Shown here: positions 52,280 to 64,000 of the stretch, one piece after another
Layout of the letters: every line of letters starts with the position of its first letter
Position numbering within the stretch: position 1 is the stretch's first letter
Assembly: GCA_013396525.1 (NCBI GenBank)
Contig: VWYX01000905.1
Span: forward strand, 100,561 to 164,560
Length of the DNA: 64,000 nt
Direction of reading: 5' to 3'
Source: Chaetorhynchus papuensis
Taxonomy: Eukaryota; Chordata; Aves; Passeriformes; Rhipiduridae
Position numbers and translations under genes: made by a program
The notes under the pieces: model-generated
What the model was told of the DNA's origin: nothing
Database searches by the model: none
The model's input: the letters and a program-made list of their open reading frames with translations, nothing else

Positions 52280-55200
52280 CTACAGGAATACAAGCATAAT
52301 AAAGAATTCATGAAGTTTCAGACATTGACTTCTGCATTATGAACTACACCACTAAGGCAGGAGATCATGAGAGATATATTTATGGTGACTATAAAATTTT
52401 TGCAAACATGTTCCTATCTGCATCTACAATCCCCACAAATTCTTCACCTGATATCCACACTGATCTAAAAACCAGAAACACATAAAATTGTCAACTGACA
52501 AAATCATTGCCTAGCAAATGAAACAGATATTGACTGATGCTTCTTAGTAATTTTTTTTTCTTTAGGCAATGTGCCTTTTAAATCAACAAGACTCCTCTGA
52601 AGATTAATAGAACAAGGTTTCAACATCCAGAAGGACAAATACTCAGTAGATCTTAGCTTCACATTTCCACAGCTAAGACAGTCTAGAATCAAGTTAAAAT
52701 AAACAAGTGTCCCAAAAAACCAATAAATGAGTGAGCAAAGTAACAGCAGGCTATGTAGTATATACCATTCTCACTGCAGACACACTGTTCATGTATGATA
52801 ACTTATTATTTAGAGTTATTCTTTCTTGCTTCTAAGCAGTTTATTTTAAAATTTAGAAACAAAACTCACCCACATTTCATAGCCCCAACTAAAAAAAAAC
52901 ACCAGAAAGGTTTTAAGATAAATTTTAAATCAGTCAAGTTTGATGACACACCTCTACAAAAGAAGAGTGTCAACAATCCAGCTTTTTTTTCTAATCTTTA
53001 ACAACTTTTCTTTATCTGTGTAAACTAAAACTAGATAAAAATCAGAAGATGAAATCTATCAATCCAGCATACTTTTATTCTACAAAATGAAATGTAGGAC
53101 GGTAGTCTCAAATGAAGTGGAGAGTAGCTGAATAGAAGTATACAGTAACAGTAAATGTAACAGTAATGCATTTCCCTTGCCTCAATTCTTGTTACAATCA
53201 GAGGCATACATTTTCAGCTGATGGTAACATATCAAAAATGTATCCTAATGATATTAAATCTTCAAGAGGTGCTACACATACAAATACTTGAAGAAGTAAT
53301 GAACTTCCACAGTTAACATGCCCTCATTTGTAGTATAACAGCTAATTGATCTGAGCAGCTTTTGAGTATTACACGATTGTGTTTTCACTGAAGGGAGTAA
53401 AAATCTTTCAAAAGCTGTCCTTGCTCATTGCATTGTCAAGTGTTATTGTGACTCTCCAACACAGCCTACAACTCCATTATTTGGTGTGACGGCTTCTGGT
53501 GGATAATTATAATGATGCAACCTCACTCAAACTTTACCTCCAGTAAATTTACATCAAACAAAGTTACCTGGTACCGTTACAATACTGAAACCAATGCTGC
53601 TACTACTGTAAATCTAAATATTTACGATCACATTTAAATTATGAGCTATCTTAATAATTTAATAAAACTGAAAAGTGACAATTAAGTAGTTTAAGAATAA
53701 GATATGAAGATTTTAAATCAACCAAGAGGAAGATAGATCTCTGACCTAATGAGTTCTACGCTGAAAACTGCACACCAAATTTTGAACTTACCTTATTACT
53801 GGGATTTTGCTTTGTTTTTTTTTCTGAAGTGTTATCAGGTAGCAATTCATTGAGTTCCACATGGAAGAGAAAGAAAATAAAGCCATACAGTGCTGGCCCC
53901 AGGCCATTGCACAGTCCTCTTACTCCAGTTATTATTCCTTGGACAACACCTAATGAGGATAAAAAAACAGGAAGAGTAGGATTTTTTTTTTTAAGCAAGG
54001 AAGAAATGCTCAGAGCCAAGAGCTCTGAGTGTGTTCTAATAATTGTTCCAAAATAGATTATATCATAATTATTTCTACATTCTAAGATGTAAGAAATACA
54101 TTGAAGACAAGTTGGTTGGATTAAAATAACCCTCTGCATCACCACAGTTCTGTCACTATATCTGCAGATTACTGGAAGCATTATGATTTTTATCATTATA
54201 TAATATTTCATTATTATGATTACGAAATTTATGTACAGATTTAATTTTTTATATTAGAGTTTTCCACTCTCACCCAAAGCCTACTATGAAGACAGCAAAG
54301 ATAGCAGAGCTTAAATGTGGTACCCATTCAATTTATTTTCAAGTGAAATTTAGAGTAATGTACCTAAGTGTTAAGAACTCTCATTGGGAAAATACGCACA
54401 AATTATGACCTGTATTTATTTACATACCAAGTAACTTACTCAGGGCAGTTGATTAGGTGTATAGCAGTAAATTCACAACACTTGACTGGCTGCAGTTTTA
54501 CACTGGATTCTTTTTAAAGCTTGATTAATCCAAGTCCTACAGGTATACTTCTGTTTCGACTTCATTAAGTGATTGTGACAACAGTGCAAAAAATGTTTTG
54601 ATGATATTAACTTTATATAACAAGAGTCTAAATAATGCCATTTTACAATACTAATAATCTGCTTTGTTCTTAAGGCAGTAACTTGTAAAATGGGAGGAAA
54701 GAAAACATGCAAAAGAGATAGCTGTCCAAGTTTTTACTTCATAGGTTGATGACATTTAAGTTTAAAATCTTCGTGCCACTAGGTGGCAAAACCTCAGTCT
54801 TGAAACTATTGAAAGCCTTAGCTATTAACTCCAGTTTCCTCTAAGTAAAATCAAAGTTCAATGGCTTCAGTCAGCTCAAATGAACTAGTCATTTCCTGAT
54901 ATAAAGAGAAAACAAGTCTTTAAAAATCTTTAAAATGTCACTAAAAAAAATAAGGGAGAGGGCAATAATTAAAAAAACCCATGTAAAATACTATCTTTGT
55001 ATCTTTCAACAGAAATCCATCTCCTGGAACAGCATCTCCTTTATACTTCTTAGATTAACTGCATTTACCTAACTTCATGTTGTACAATGCTAAAATATAA
55101 CTGATACTTAAAATTTACATGTACAGCAGTTTTTAAAGAGAACACTAAATTCAGTTTTTATATACCAGTGTTTTAATTTGTGATGACTTCTCCTCTCATT

Positions 55201-58200
55201 TCACTTTAAAGACGGAGTAATTTCTGACTGTACATTGCTTTTCACATCAAAACCAGTAAATTCTGTGTTTTTTCAGATTAACTGGTTCCTTTGGCTTCCT
55301 TTTCTATTCCCTGAAGATCTAAAGTATTGTATGAAATAGGGCCAACTTTTCTACAAAAAATAAAGCTTCTTGCATACATTTATTTCAACCTAGTATAATG
55401 TGCAATTAAAAAGGTAGTATTGTTACACTCATTCTGACTGTCCACTTAAAGAATACGGTATATAATAAAAGGAAAAGAGAGAAAGTTTTTGTTGCTTTTG
55501 TAGTACTTCTACAGAAAGAAAGAGAAGTAGCTCGTCAGAAATTATCTATTTTACAATGCAAATATGACGAATTTGTACACTTCCTTCTTCTCTACATAAT
55601 CTGCAGGCTTCCACAGGTACTGCCAAGTGAAAACTCACGAAGATAACTTAAAAAGTACACCCAGACAACTCTTCTGCTTTCTAGACAAAAAAGCAGTCTG
55701 ATGTGTAAACAGCAACTGATCCAATACTCACCTTGTTGATCTGCCTCTGCATTTCGTGAAACCAGAGCACTAATTGCTGGGAATGTAATGCTTGACATCG
55801 CTGCTACAGCTCCCGCTGCCCACATCATCCTGTGTTAAATACATAACTCGGATTAAAAATGAAACTGCCCTTATAATTACTCCCCACACTCCCAAAAGAG
55901 CCACAAAGGCACCCTTATTTAACACTTAATGCCCTTTCAAAATGTTCTTATTAAAATACCTAGAGACTGGAAATAATCTGGTTATCTCCCTGCTCCCCTC
56001 CCACATACTATTCTGAACCTGTTGGAACAGAAGCACATTGGATTTGAGTCTATCCTAGCAGAGAAAAAGAGGGGAATGGGATTGAAGTGGGCTTTCCTCT
56101 CCAAATGCTGTACAAAGTAACAATTTCCCAGGGTGTCCTGGTGAGGCAATTCTCTAGCTTCTACAACTGACTGGGAAGTGCTCTGACAAACAACAAGCAC
56201 TCATGCCTCTAAGAAGGACTTCCTTCTTGGTAAAGAAGTTGTTCTAGCTCATGGTTCTAGTTGTCTCTACTTACCCACAGTTTTTTCCAACAGAAGAAAC
56301 TACACAGTTTCTCAGACCAAATATAGTTAGAGTACATGTTAGAAAAACAAAAACAAGTATAGGTCTAGTATCTAACAGATAAAATAGCTCTAGTGGAATT
56401 ACTAGACAGAACATGCTACTTCCTAGCTTGTGAGTTTAAGAAAAAGTTTTAACCACTCTCATAGACTTAACACACAGTGGACCGAAATGTTGCCAAGACT
56501 CCCTTTGCAAAAGGGCTGTTTGTACAGGAAATTCTATCACTCCTACATATGCAAAATACAGACCAAATTTTGGTATGAAAATGGGAATGCTTAATTCACA
56601 GAACACTTAAATACCCATGACAACAGAATTAAATAGTAGAATTTCTTGGAAAAAACCCATTCAGTTCCTTAACAGGTGTGTACATACCAAAATGTATGCT
56701 TACCAAGGCTGAGATCCAAAACCATACCAAGCCAGCTGAAAGATCTGAAAGCCAAGGCCGAGGAGAACTGTGTTTTTGTTCCCTATAGATCTCATCAAGA
56801 TACTGAGAAACACAGTCTGCAAAAGAAATTGGTTTAACCAAAAGTTGTTTTAAAAACTCAGACTCCTAAAGTAATTTCTCCCATGCAAAGTAATTCAGAA
56901 GACCTTTCAAACGATGAGGAAATTCATACCATTTTTCCTCTGACTTCCCCTGTATTAAGTCCAAAATACAGATAAGTCATTTCAACATTTAATGTACAGG
57001 TATTCTTAACTCTTAAAGAGTTACTGCTTCAGGACATTGAGAAGCATACATATTGCCTTCTCTACGTACAGTAGATGACAGCATCTATTTCCAATGTAAA
57101 AAGGTTTTCATTTCCACCTCTACAAACCTACTTTATTACAGACTAGAGCATTCCACAAAATAAAAGCTGTTACCAAGCTAAGACAGTGCAGGCTGGACAT
57201 GACTTGAATTTACCGGTATCTACAAATACTAGAGAAAAAAAGACTATTAGCTCAGAAAAAAGTAAACTCCTTAGGTCAGTTGAATTATTATGCAAATTTA
57301 CATTTAAACTTACAAGTAAATCTTGCTGTTTTGTCACCTTCATCACATACACTGATATTTGGCCAAGGCCGGTTCCTAGGCACCATTAATTACATTTTCT
57401 ACTGACTCTTTACACCACTGACACGACCTTTTCATTTGCACATGGAAGCTAATCCTAACCAAAGATCAGAATTTCTATATGTTAGAAGCGTTACTGCTAA
57501 GGGGGAAGGAGATCCCAATTCAGATAAAAGAGCAAGACACTCATGGCAAGAAGCATACACTTCCTAGTAAAGCAAAGTCCACACGGACACTTGACTTAAT
57601 GGAGCACACATTTTTCCTTAAAAGCAGAAACTCACCAACGCTTCAGTAAAAATACAGAGAAAAGGAACCAGAACTGCAGAGCAGAATACACATCCTCCCT
57701 TGTCTTGTCCCTCTTCATGATTGTATTGGGTCTGGCTGAGATGGAGTTAATTTTCCCACAGCAACCCTGAAGGGTCTTTGGATAGCTGGAAAGGTGTGGG
57801 TAACACACCAGTGCTTTGGCTACTGCTGAGCAGAGCTAGCAGAGCATCAGTGCTGTCTCTCGACATTCCCCCCACATCAGTAGATTGAGAATGGGCAAGA
57901 TCCTGGGAGGGGACACAACTCAGCCAGCTGACCCAACCTGACCAAAGGGATAACTCATTCCATACAACATCAGCTCAGGTTTAAGAGCTAAGGAAAGGAG
58001 GAGGAATGGGGCATTTGTTATCTACAGTGTTTGCCTACCAGAGCAACTGCTGTGTGTGCTGAAGCCCTGCTTCCTGGGAAGTGGCTCAACACTGCCAGCT
58101 GATGGGAAGCAGAAAATAAACCTTTTTTTATTTCCCCTCTTTGCTTGTGCACACCTAAACTTTTCCTTTTGCTTTAGTGAACTGCCTTATCTCCACCTAA

Positions 58201-61200
58201 GGTCGGTTTTTACCTTAATTGCTCTTCCCTGTCTGGCTGGGAAGGGGAATGCTGGAGCACCTTGGTGGGCAGCCAGTATCCCACCAAGGTCAACCACCCA
58301 CCCCAGCTTTCTTGTTTTTCATTTTTAGTCTGAATGCTACATAGAAAAAAAATACAGTAATTCTACCTTCATGTGTTCAGTTCTTTCTGGAGACTGCCAA
58401 CATGCCAACACAAACCAGTATTTATGAAGCAAAGATTATGTCAGTAAGCAAAGATTATTTCAGTAAGCTGTACTCTTCAAAGAACTCAAAAATCAATAAA
58501 TTTTCCTCATTTTAACACTAAAAATTATAAACCCTAAGAGAAGCCATCTTAGAGATTGTTAGCAAAAATACTGGTCTGCATGAAGTATGACTGGCAAATG
58601 TGAGTGTACACAACAGCCTCAGAACAAACCACTGTAGAAGGACTAAAATAATGACTTGAATTGCTAATGAAGGCCAAAACTGACACCAGTAAAACTGGCA
58701 AACATTGATGAATGTGTTGTTTACATCAAAACAGTAAGACCCTCATTCTGCTAAGAATGGCAACAAGGTTGCAACATACTCTATATGCCACTCCTCTTCT
58801 AGTTATCAAAACAGGAAGACAAACTGTATCCATAAAGATACCGAAGATCACATCATAAATACTCTTTGGTTTAAAAAAGACACAAAGGATCTGTTGAAAA
58901 ATCAGCACATTGTTGCCAATTAAGAAATATGACAAGAAGATACAAAGGCCTCACAGCTCCTCAGCCTCCAAGCTGAGCGTAACTAACCCTGGAAAGATCA
59001 GGTCTTGCTTGTATGCAAGTTTGATAGCAGAGGCCAACTGAACAGGTGCGAGTAGCATGACTTTCATTTAAAATAAGGCATTTTCCTTTCAGAATGTCTT
59101 GTCTTTAGTAACAAATTTCCTGCATCATTTTTATGATTTTAAGTCAGAGTTACAGTGAATTTACAGATCCAAGTTTAGCAAATTTTATTTTTCTGACGTC
59201 CAAATCCAGTATTTCTAAGGAAAGCTGATTCAAAGCAAGAAAGTTATGCAGACTGTATCATGAATACAACATTCAGTGAATGCAAGATACACTGGCATAT
59301 TAGAGCATGTAAAAAGTTTTTAGACAAGCTTAAATGAAGCACTATAAAGAATAAAGCTTACCTGAGCTACTATGGACAGAATGCCCACCACAGCTATAAA
59401 TGCTGCAATGCTAGCAGATCCAAAGCCTATGATCTGTAGAGAAGCAGAAATTGCGTAAAACAAATGCCAAACACAATCCAGGACAATTACTAGCATTGAG
59501 TATCTTCTCAATGAAAGCACTCATCCCTGCTTGTACTCTAGATCTATACAGCATCCATACAGGAAGTGTCCACTTTCAAGAATAATCCTTAACTTGACTG
59601 TTTGCCAAGAAAACTATAAAGAAAAAAAAAACTGCCTCAAAAAAAGGAGACAGAGGAAGTCATGGATCTAGAAACTGAAGTTCTCTATCTCTCCCACCAA
59701 CACCATAGGTCTTTGACACGCAAGATCCTCGAGACAGACCCAGAAACTGCTGCACTGAATAGGAACCAAGGCCTGCTTAAGGTTAACATGTGCTTAAGGT
59801 ATTGCAGGGTTTACGCATCAGGAGTCAAGTGTTACTCATTTCTTGGCTTAGCAAAGCATTCTGCCAGAAAGCAGGTCTCTGAGCAAAGTCTATAACAAGA
59901 AAGAGGTCACAGGGAATACTTACTTAAACATCCTTAGTAAGATGTGAAGACACCAACACTTACCTGTCTCAAGTACAGAAAGAAACTAGAGTACTGGCCA
60001 GCCTCAGGCAGATATGAGAGCAACACTGTAATGCAGATTGGGAGAACTGTAGGATCTTTTCTAACCTTCTTCAGAGACTGTAAAACAAAAGAACAAAGCA
60101 GGTATTGAAACATTTGTACAAACTCTAATGAAAGCATAAAGAAAGAAGATAGATTCCCTTTTTTTGTGCATGCATACACATCAAAACAATTACACATGGA
60201 AATTGTTAAGCTGAAACTTAAGTCACAAACAATCTCATTATATACAGTTTGAAGGATCCAGTTCTTTGGCAAAATTTCCATTAAGATTTTTGAAGCTATT
60301 GTTCAGTGCCAAATCAAAATTATTACCCAAAACCAGTATTATATAATAGCAAGGGAAATGCATAATGACTTCGAATGGATTTCCATAATAATTTGTTTTG
60401 AAAGATGCTAGCAAATAATATAAATTTCTTACAATTGTTCACTGATCATATTAATTATTTTAAGGAACAACTAAAGTGTGGAAAACAAATTCTGTAACTG
60501 TGGTCTTTCAAGCATGTAATCCCTCTCTCAATATTCACAATCACTTCCCAGCAGGATGGATCTCATGAAGAAAAATCACTCCTCCTTTTCTTAAGACACT
60601 AAGGTGTAACAAAAACGTAAGTTATCTGACTAAGTGTGAGTAAGTGAACAAAACTGCATGCTATGTTTTAGCCCTTCCTATATATGCCTATAAAAAAAAA
60701 AAATCAGGCTTTATATATCCATTCTCTATTAGAAAGAAATCACATACAACCAAAAGTGGAAATCAAGAGTGGGGAGAGACACTGCCAAAAGTACAATTAT
60801 AAAGTGAATATGTAAAATATTAAAATATTGGCTTTTGAGGTGTAAGAATTCAGCATTTCTCTTTGCAATAAAATAGTGTACATAAGTTAGAAAAGTAAAG
60901 TATTGTTCCTTTGGATTTCACACCAAACATTATTTTCAAATCTAGAATTATTTAATCCACAAAGTTTGGTTTGATTTTGTTTTTTAAAGGTAGTTAGATC
61001 TTTACAGGCAAGAGCAGAGAACAAAGTCTATGGTATACCGTAGTCAAGGTACCAGTAAGACTGAAGATTTCTCAAGCTTACAAACTGCAACTAATAATTA
61101 TTACTTATTAATCATCAAATATTTAATAATTACTTATTGAAGTGCATCTTACTGCAAAAGGATCTGCCTGTTCCCACGATATAGAAGATCCCCATGAAGC

Positions 61201-63436
61201 AGGTCTTATTTTTTCTGGCAGAGATTCTGGTACAGCTATCAGGATGAAGCAGATGTCCCCAACAGCCACCAACGTGGCCACCAGTACAACCAGACTATCT
61301 CCGTAGCTGGCAGACAGGTATGCTCCAATGGCAGGACTAGTTACCAAACTTGCTGCAAAGGTGGCAGATACCTGTGTACAACAACAGATCACAAACTCAA
61401 AGTGGTTATTCTGCCATTACAGGTAACCTGCTGACCACCACCATCCCCCACCAAAAGTCTGATTTAAAACACACAGCGGTAAAATTCAAGTAAAAAACCC
61501 AAACCAAACATAAAAAAATTAAATAAACCACACATCATTTATGACAGTAAACATGGGTCCCAAACAAGTTTCTACAGCCTCCTCAACAGCACACCATACT
61601 AGACAGAATTTGCAGTCCAAGATCAGGTTTGGCTCAAAGGAAAACAGCTCTTACTTTCAAATAGACTGAAATCTTTATTTTGTTTTCTAAATATGAAGTG
61701 ATTTGACTGAAAAAGTTGTCTGTACATTTAAATGCCTGCCTTAAAGAAGTCCAAAGGCTAAGGACATCAACCAATAGACCTCCAAAACCTAAAGTAATAT
61801 AGATATTAGGAAAGTAAACTAAGCAGGAATTATGTTGCCACTGAAAGGACTAGTTTGTACTAACTAAATTATTTTCCTCGTATTTTGATAATTAAGAAAG
61901 GTCATGACTAAGTTACTAAAGGTACTGTTTTATGCATTTTCATCCTTCCTCATTGTTCTGACTTTAGAAAAAGCCATTCCATACTAAAAATAAGTTACAT
62001 GAACTAGAAGTGCAACTTACAGGTGATGGAAAACTATTGTTAGATTTAACTACTTGCATTGTCTTTAACAGTTAATGTCTTGTTTGCAAAACTTAAAGAC
62101 ATTCTTTCTTACACATGCCCTCTATGCAAGTTGTCAAATATTTTTTCTGCTCCCATAAGCACACAGCACTCTGTTCACTGCCTGAACTCTTAACACAGTG
62201 TCTTGAGCCATGGTTCATTCCTTTATCAACATCCTCACATTAATCAGGAAACAATCTGTACATCAGAACACAAGTTCAATATGAAGGTCATAATCTGACC
62301 TTTCTCCCCAGGTGAACAGATCTTACCAGTCCATAGGCTGTAGTTCTTTCATGTTCTTGTGTTACATCAGCTACATAGGCAAATATTACAGAAAAGGTAA
62401 CAGAAAAGATTCCAGACACTGAAATCATAGCGAAGTACCACCTAATAATTTAAAAGCAACAATTAGAAAGTTTGACCTGAGATCTCTTGCTTTTTATCTT
62501 ACTAATCAGTAAATTTGTGTTTAAGCCTAAAAGGAGTGTTCCTTGAGAACTAACACAGAACTTTACTGGAGATGAACAAATGAATGACTGTGCAGTCTCA
62601 CTTAAATACTGGAAAACAGCATTTTAATTTTTTTTTATATTCCTGTTTATTTTACAGTCAGCCTAAAAGAATAAGTGGCCCCTTGAGGACATGGTACCTA
62701 TAGATTTTTACCCTCTCAAGTCTAAGTTATGAAAAATTATCTTAGAAGTCATTTTGCCAGCCAGTTAAGGAATAAACTATCATATATATAATGCTGTGAA
62801 AGCTGAATTCTGAATGCATTCAGTGTACACCAAGTTCTTTTGTAATTCTTCCAAGATTCACAATTAATGTAAATGAAACTGAAGTTTTAACTTAGCAGTA
62901 TTGACTTGATTTCAAAGTCCTAATCAAAGAGTTAAAAGATCTCACTTGCAACAATTATACTTTTCTGTGGCAAATAAATGCTAAGGCTCATTTAGCTTTA
63001 AAAACATCTTTATTACTGTCAGACATCAAGGGAAAAAATTAACAGCTGACCTTAAAACAGGATTATCAAATCCTTACAAGTACTGTTTTACTTGTCTGAA
63101 TATAGTTCACATTCCATTATTTCTATTTCTAGGATACATGGTGTGAACACATCTTGAACAGAAAAGCTCCAGAATAACACCAACACAGTCTTGAAAGGAA
63201 AGCTGCTTTTTTCTTGTCTTACTGTCTCTCTTCCACTTCCCCAAACTACTCCTTCGATTGAACATCTGCTCTCCTGACAAGCTTGCTACTGCAGTTTGTA
63301 CCACTTACCATGGGCTTATTCGCATTAATGGAATTGGGACACAGGTGAAGAAAACTGTAAGAAGAAGAAAAGATTTCCTTCCCCAAGCATCTGAGAGAGC
63401 ACCTATTAGTGGAGCACTGAGAAAGGACAAAAAACC
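52076..63436 (-). CDS. MFSD14B: MFSD14B (HIATL1), MFS transporter, partial (N-terminus off window)
   Basis: Nine coding exons give 406 codons plus a TGA stop. The human protein has about 506 residues, so roughly the first 95 residues (cytosolic N-terminus and first helix) lie beyond the right edge. It is an integral membrane protein of the major facilitator superfamily, normally 12 helices. Its substrate is unknown, and the family is named for the hippocampus-abundant transcript. Motif A is intact (GALSDAWGRK, residues 12-21 of the visible part), as is the YVADVTQEHER loop. The C-terminus holds an acidic dileucine motif, D-I-E-P-L-L (396-401), of the type that directs sorting to endosomes or lysosomes. 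The paralogue MFSD14A was rejected because the GFGSASIAAF, YLSASYGDSL and KKHSNS segments follow the MFSD14B pattern. The protein ends DSTV, without the extension of human MFSD14B. All eight complete introns are GT-AG, 530 to 2545 bp, and hold nothing recognisable except one LTR (57722-58300). No frameshift or stop was seen. Confidence 0.95.
53792..53949 (-). CDS. MFSD14B: MFSD14B coding exon
   Basis: 158 bases. Completes the Gly codon, then VVQGIITGVRGLCNGLGPAL and a helix, followed by a Lys-rich loop (SEKKTKQNPSNK) before donor GTAAGT. The Lys-rich loop differs most from mammalian homologues. Visible residues 287-339. Confidence 0.94.
55732..55829 (-). CDS. MFSD14B: MFSD14B coding exon
   Basis: 98 bases. 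The first base completes the split Trp codon, then MMWAAGAVAAMSSITFPAIS and a segment ending EADQQ plus the first base of a Gly codon before donor GTGAGT. Visible residues 254-287. Confidence 0.95.
56704..56816 (-). CDS. MFSD14B: MFSD14B coding exon
   Basis: 113 bases. Reads TVFLSILMRSIGNKNTVLLG and ends in the Trp codon of FGSQPW (TG|GTAAGC). The correct frame has no ATG near its start, so a simple ATG-initiated open-frame search shows a different, meaningless frame here. Visible residues 217-254. Confidence 0.94.
56817..59361 (-). other. MFSD14B: MFSD14B intron, 2545 bp
   Basis: The largest complete intron in the window. Apart from the LTR at 57722-58300 it is AT-rich sequence with no recognisable exon. 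Confidence 0.85.
57722..58300 (+). mobile_element. ERVL-type LTR in MFSD14B intron, antisense to gene
   Basis: Starts TGTATTGGGTCTGGCTGAGA, followed by TGGAGTTAATTTTC, the left end of the same broad LTR family as 24.4 kb. It shares GCTGACCCAACCTGACCAAA, GGGATAACTCATTCCA and the end GTCAACCACCCA. An AATAAA signal is at 58115-58120 on the plus strand. No matching target duplication was found, so the right end is approximate. It lies in the 2545-bp intron between the exons at 59362-59433 and 56704-56816, and its own polyadenylation signal faces away from the host transcript. Confidence 0.8.
59362..59433 (-). CDS. MFSD14B: MFSD14B coding exon (24 codons)
   Basis: 72 bases, phase 0. Encodes IIGFGSASIAAF and GILSIVAQ, one membrane helix. 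Acceptor CTCTACAG, donor GTAAGC. Visible residues 193-216. Confidence 0.94.
59964..60077 (-). CDS. MFSD14B: MFSD14B coding exon
   Basis: 114 bases, 38 codons, phase 0. Starts SLKKVRKDPTVL and ends SSFFLYLRQ|GTAAGT. It contains the conserved SYLPEAGQYSSFF segment. Visible residues 155-192. Confidence 0.95.
61153..61371 (-). CDS. MFSD14B: MFSD14B coding exon (largest internal)
   Basis: 219 bases, 73 codons, phase 0 at both ends. Starts VSATFAASLV, contains PAIGAYLSASYGDSL and a helix ending in AVPESLPEKIRP, and ends ADPFA|GTAAGA. It covers two helices and the start of the large central cytosolic loop. Visible residues 82-154. Confidence 0.96.
62327..62441 (-). CDS. MFSD14B: MFSD14B coding exon
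   Basis: 115 bases. The first base completes the split Trp codon, followed by WYFAMISVSGIFSV and the YVADVTQEHER loop, ending AYGL|GTAAGA. Acceptor ATTATTAG. Visible residues 43-81. Confidence 0.95.
63309..63436 (-). CDS. MFSD14B: MFSD14B coding exon (first visible)
   Basis: 128 bases. Starts in phase 0 after CAG with GFLSFLSAPL and ends within the Trp codon of RISPW (TG|GTAAGT). It contains MFS motif A (SDAWGRK) between two helices. Residues 1-43 of the visible protein. Confidence 0.95.
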
Positions 63437-64000
63437 CTGTGACAGAAGAAAAACAATTAATATGTCTGTATCTACATTTCCAAGGCTCACTTTATCTACA
63501 ATACATGAAAGGAAAATTGAAAACTGATTTGTAATTAAACACAGAAGTGGTGATAACTGAAAATGTACACAATTTGTTCTACAGTCTAATTTTCTGTGAT
63601 TCTGATGTTTTATGTTTCAAATCTATTAAACCTGAGTGAATTTTTTTTTAAAAAAGAGCATACATTTTTTTCAAGATCCACTTGATTCAATACAGATGGC
63701 AAAATTTTTTAAATCTCCAAAATACAGTCTAGTTCCACAAAGGACACTATCTTAGCCTCTATCGATAAAGAGATTCAATGCTAGATTTCAAACCCAAGTT
63801 GCCCTCTAATTTGGACTGTCCTTAGAGAGAGTTTTGGATAACATAACTACTCTCTGAAACAAATTTAACAGAACACTTGCTGCTTTATACTACATATTCA
63901 TCGTGTACAGTACAACTGTACACTGCAAGAACTATGAAGACCATTTGAGCAAGTCTGACAAGCTGAGATCAGACACTATAATGAGATTCCCATGGAGAAG
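63437..64000 (-). other. MFSD14B: MFSD14B intron, upstream part
   Basis: The sequence before the first visible exon ends in a good acceptor (TTTTTCTTCTGTCACAG). I looked for the preceding exon, expected to end just before the visible Gly codon in phase 0, and did not see it here, so this is intron reaching past the edge. Confidence 0.75.

Noticed and set aside
52279..63436. Alternative assignment to the paralogue MFSD14A (HIAT1)
   Set aside because: Several segments (YLSASYGDSL, GFGSASIAAF, the KKHSNS tail) follow the MFSD14B pattern, not MFSD14A. Only the very short C-terminal end resembles MFSD14A.
63437..64000. Possible preceding MFSD14B exon
   Set aside because: No sequence encoding the expected block before the GFLSFLSAPL exon and no matching donor was found, so the exon is taken to lie beyond the window.
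1..64000. CRISPR arrays, operons, tRNA or rRNA genes, bacterial-type mobile elements
   Set aside because: No spaced direct repeats, tRNA B-box sequences or rRNA signatures were seen, and the sequence is clearly vertebrate.

Overview
The window is vertebrate nuclear DNA, almost certainly avian and probably from a songbird. The evidence is the repeat set: seven CR1 retroposon fragments (the dominant bird LINE, several ending in the diagnostic TTCTATGATTCTATG-type 3' end), bird-type ERV long terminal repeats, large AT-rich gene-poor spacers, and one multi-exon gene with consensus GT-AG introns. That gene is recognisable as MFSD14B (HIATL1), which lies at human 9q22.3. From general knowledge of avian synteny this points to chromosome Z; the sequence itself does not show it.

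Layout. Positions 1 to about 48,000 are intergenic. I found no host protein-coding exon there that I can support. The recognisable content is CR1 fragments (1.8, 8.3-9.1, 10.6-11.5, 13.5, 21.3-22.0, 26.5-28.4 and 40.0-40.7 kb), a solo ERVK-like LTR with perfect 6-bp target duplications (17.0-17.7 kb), two ERVL-type LTRs (24.4-25.0 and 41.0-42.0 kb), a 146-bp near-perfect inverted repeat (11.6-12.1 kb), simple repeats and a 15-base assembly gap at 32.9 kb. From 48.1 to 49.4 kb there is a fossil hAT-superfamily (ZBED5/Buster-like) transposase, recognisable only by translating in more than one frame. An eighth CR1 fragment follows at 49.7-50.2 kb.

From about 50.7 kb to the right edge the window is MFSD14B on the minus strand. 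Nine coding exons (406 codons plus stop) run from 63,436 down to the stop at 52,076. The N-terminal exons, about 95 residues in the human protein, lie beyond the right edge. All eight complete introns have GT-AG ends and the reading frame is kept through every junction. One intron carries an ERVL LTR in antisense orientation to the gene. MFSD14B is an orphan 12-helix major-facilitator transporter with a preserved MFS motif A and a C-terminal acidic dileucine sorting-type motif.

No operons, CRISPR arrays, tRNA or rRNA genes were seen. I did not find a new biological system. The most useful non-obvious observations are the hAT fossil, the inverted repeat, a 157-bp perfectly identical patch shared by two otherwise diverged CR1 copies, the exact ends of the solo LTR, and a 45-bp in-frame tandem repeat inside an ERVL-type LTR.
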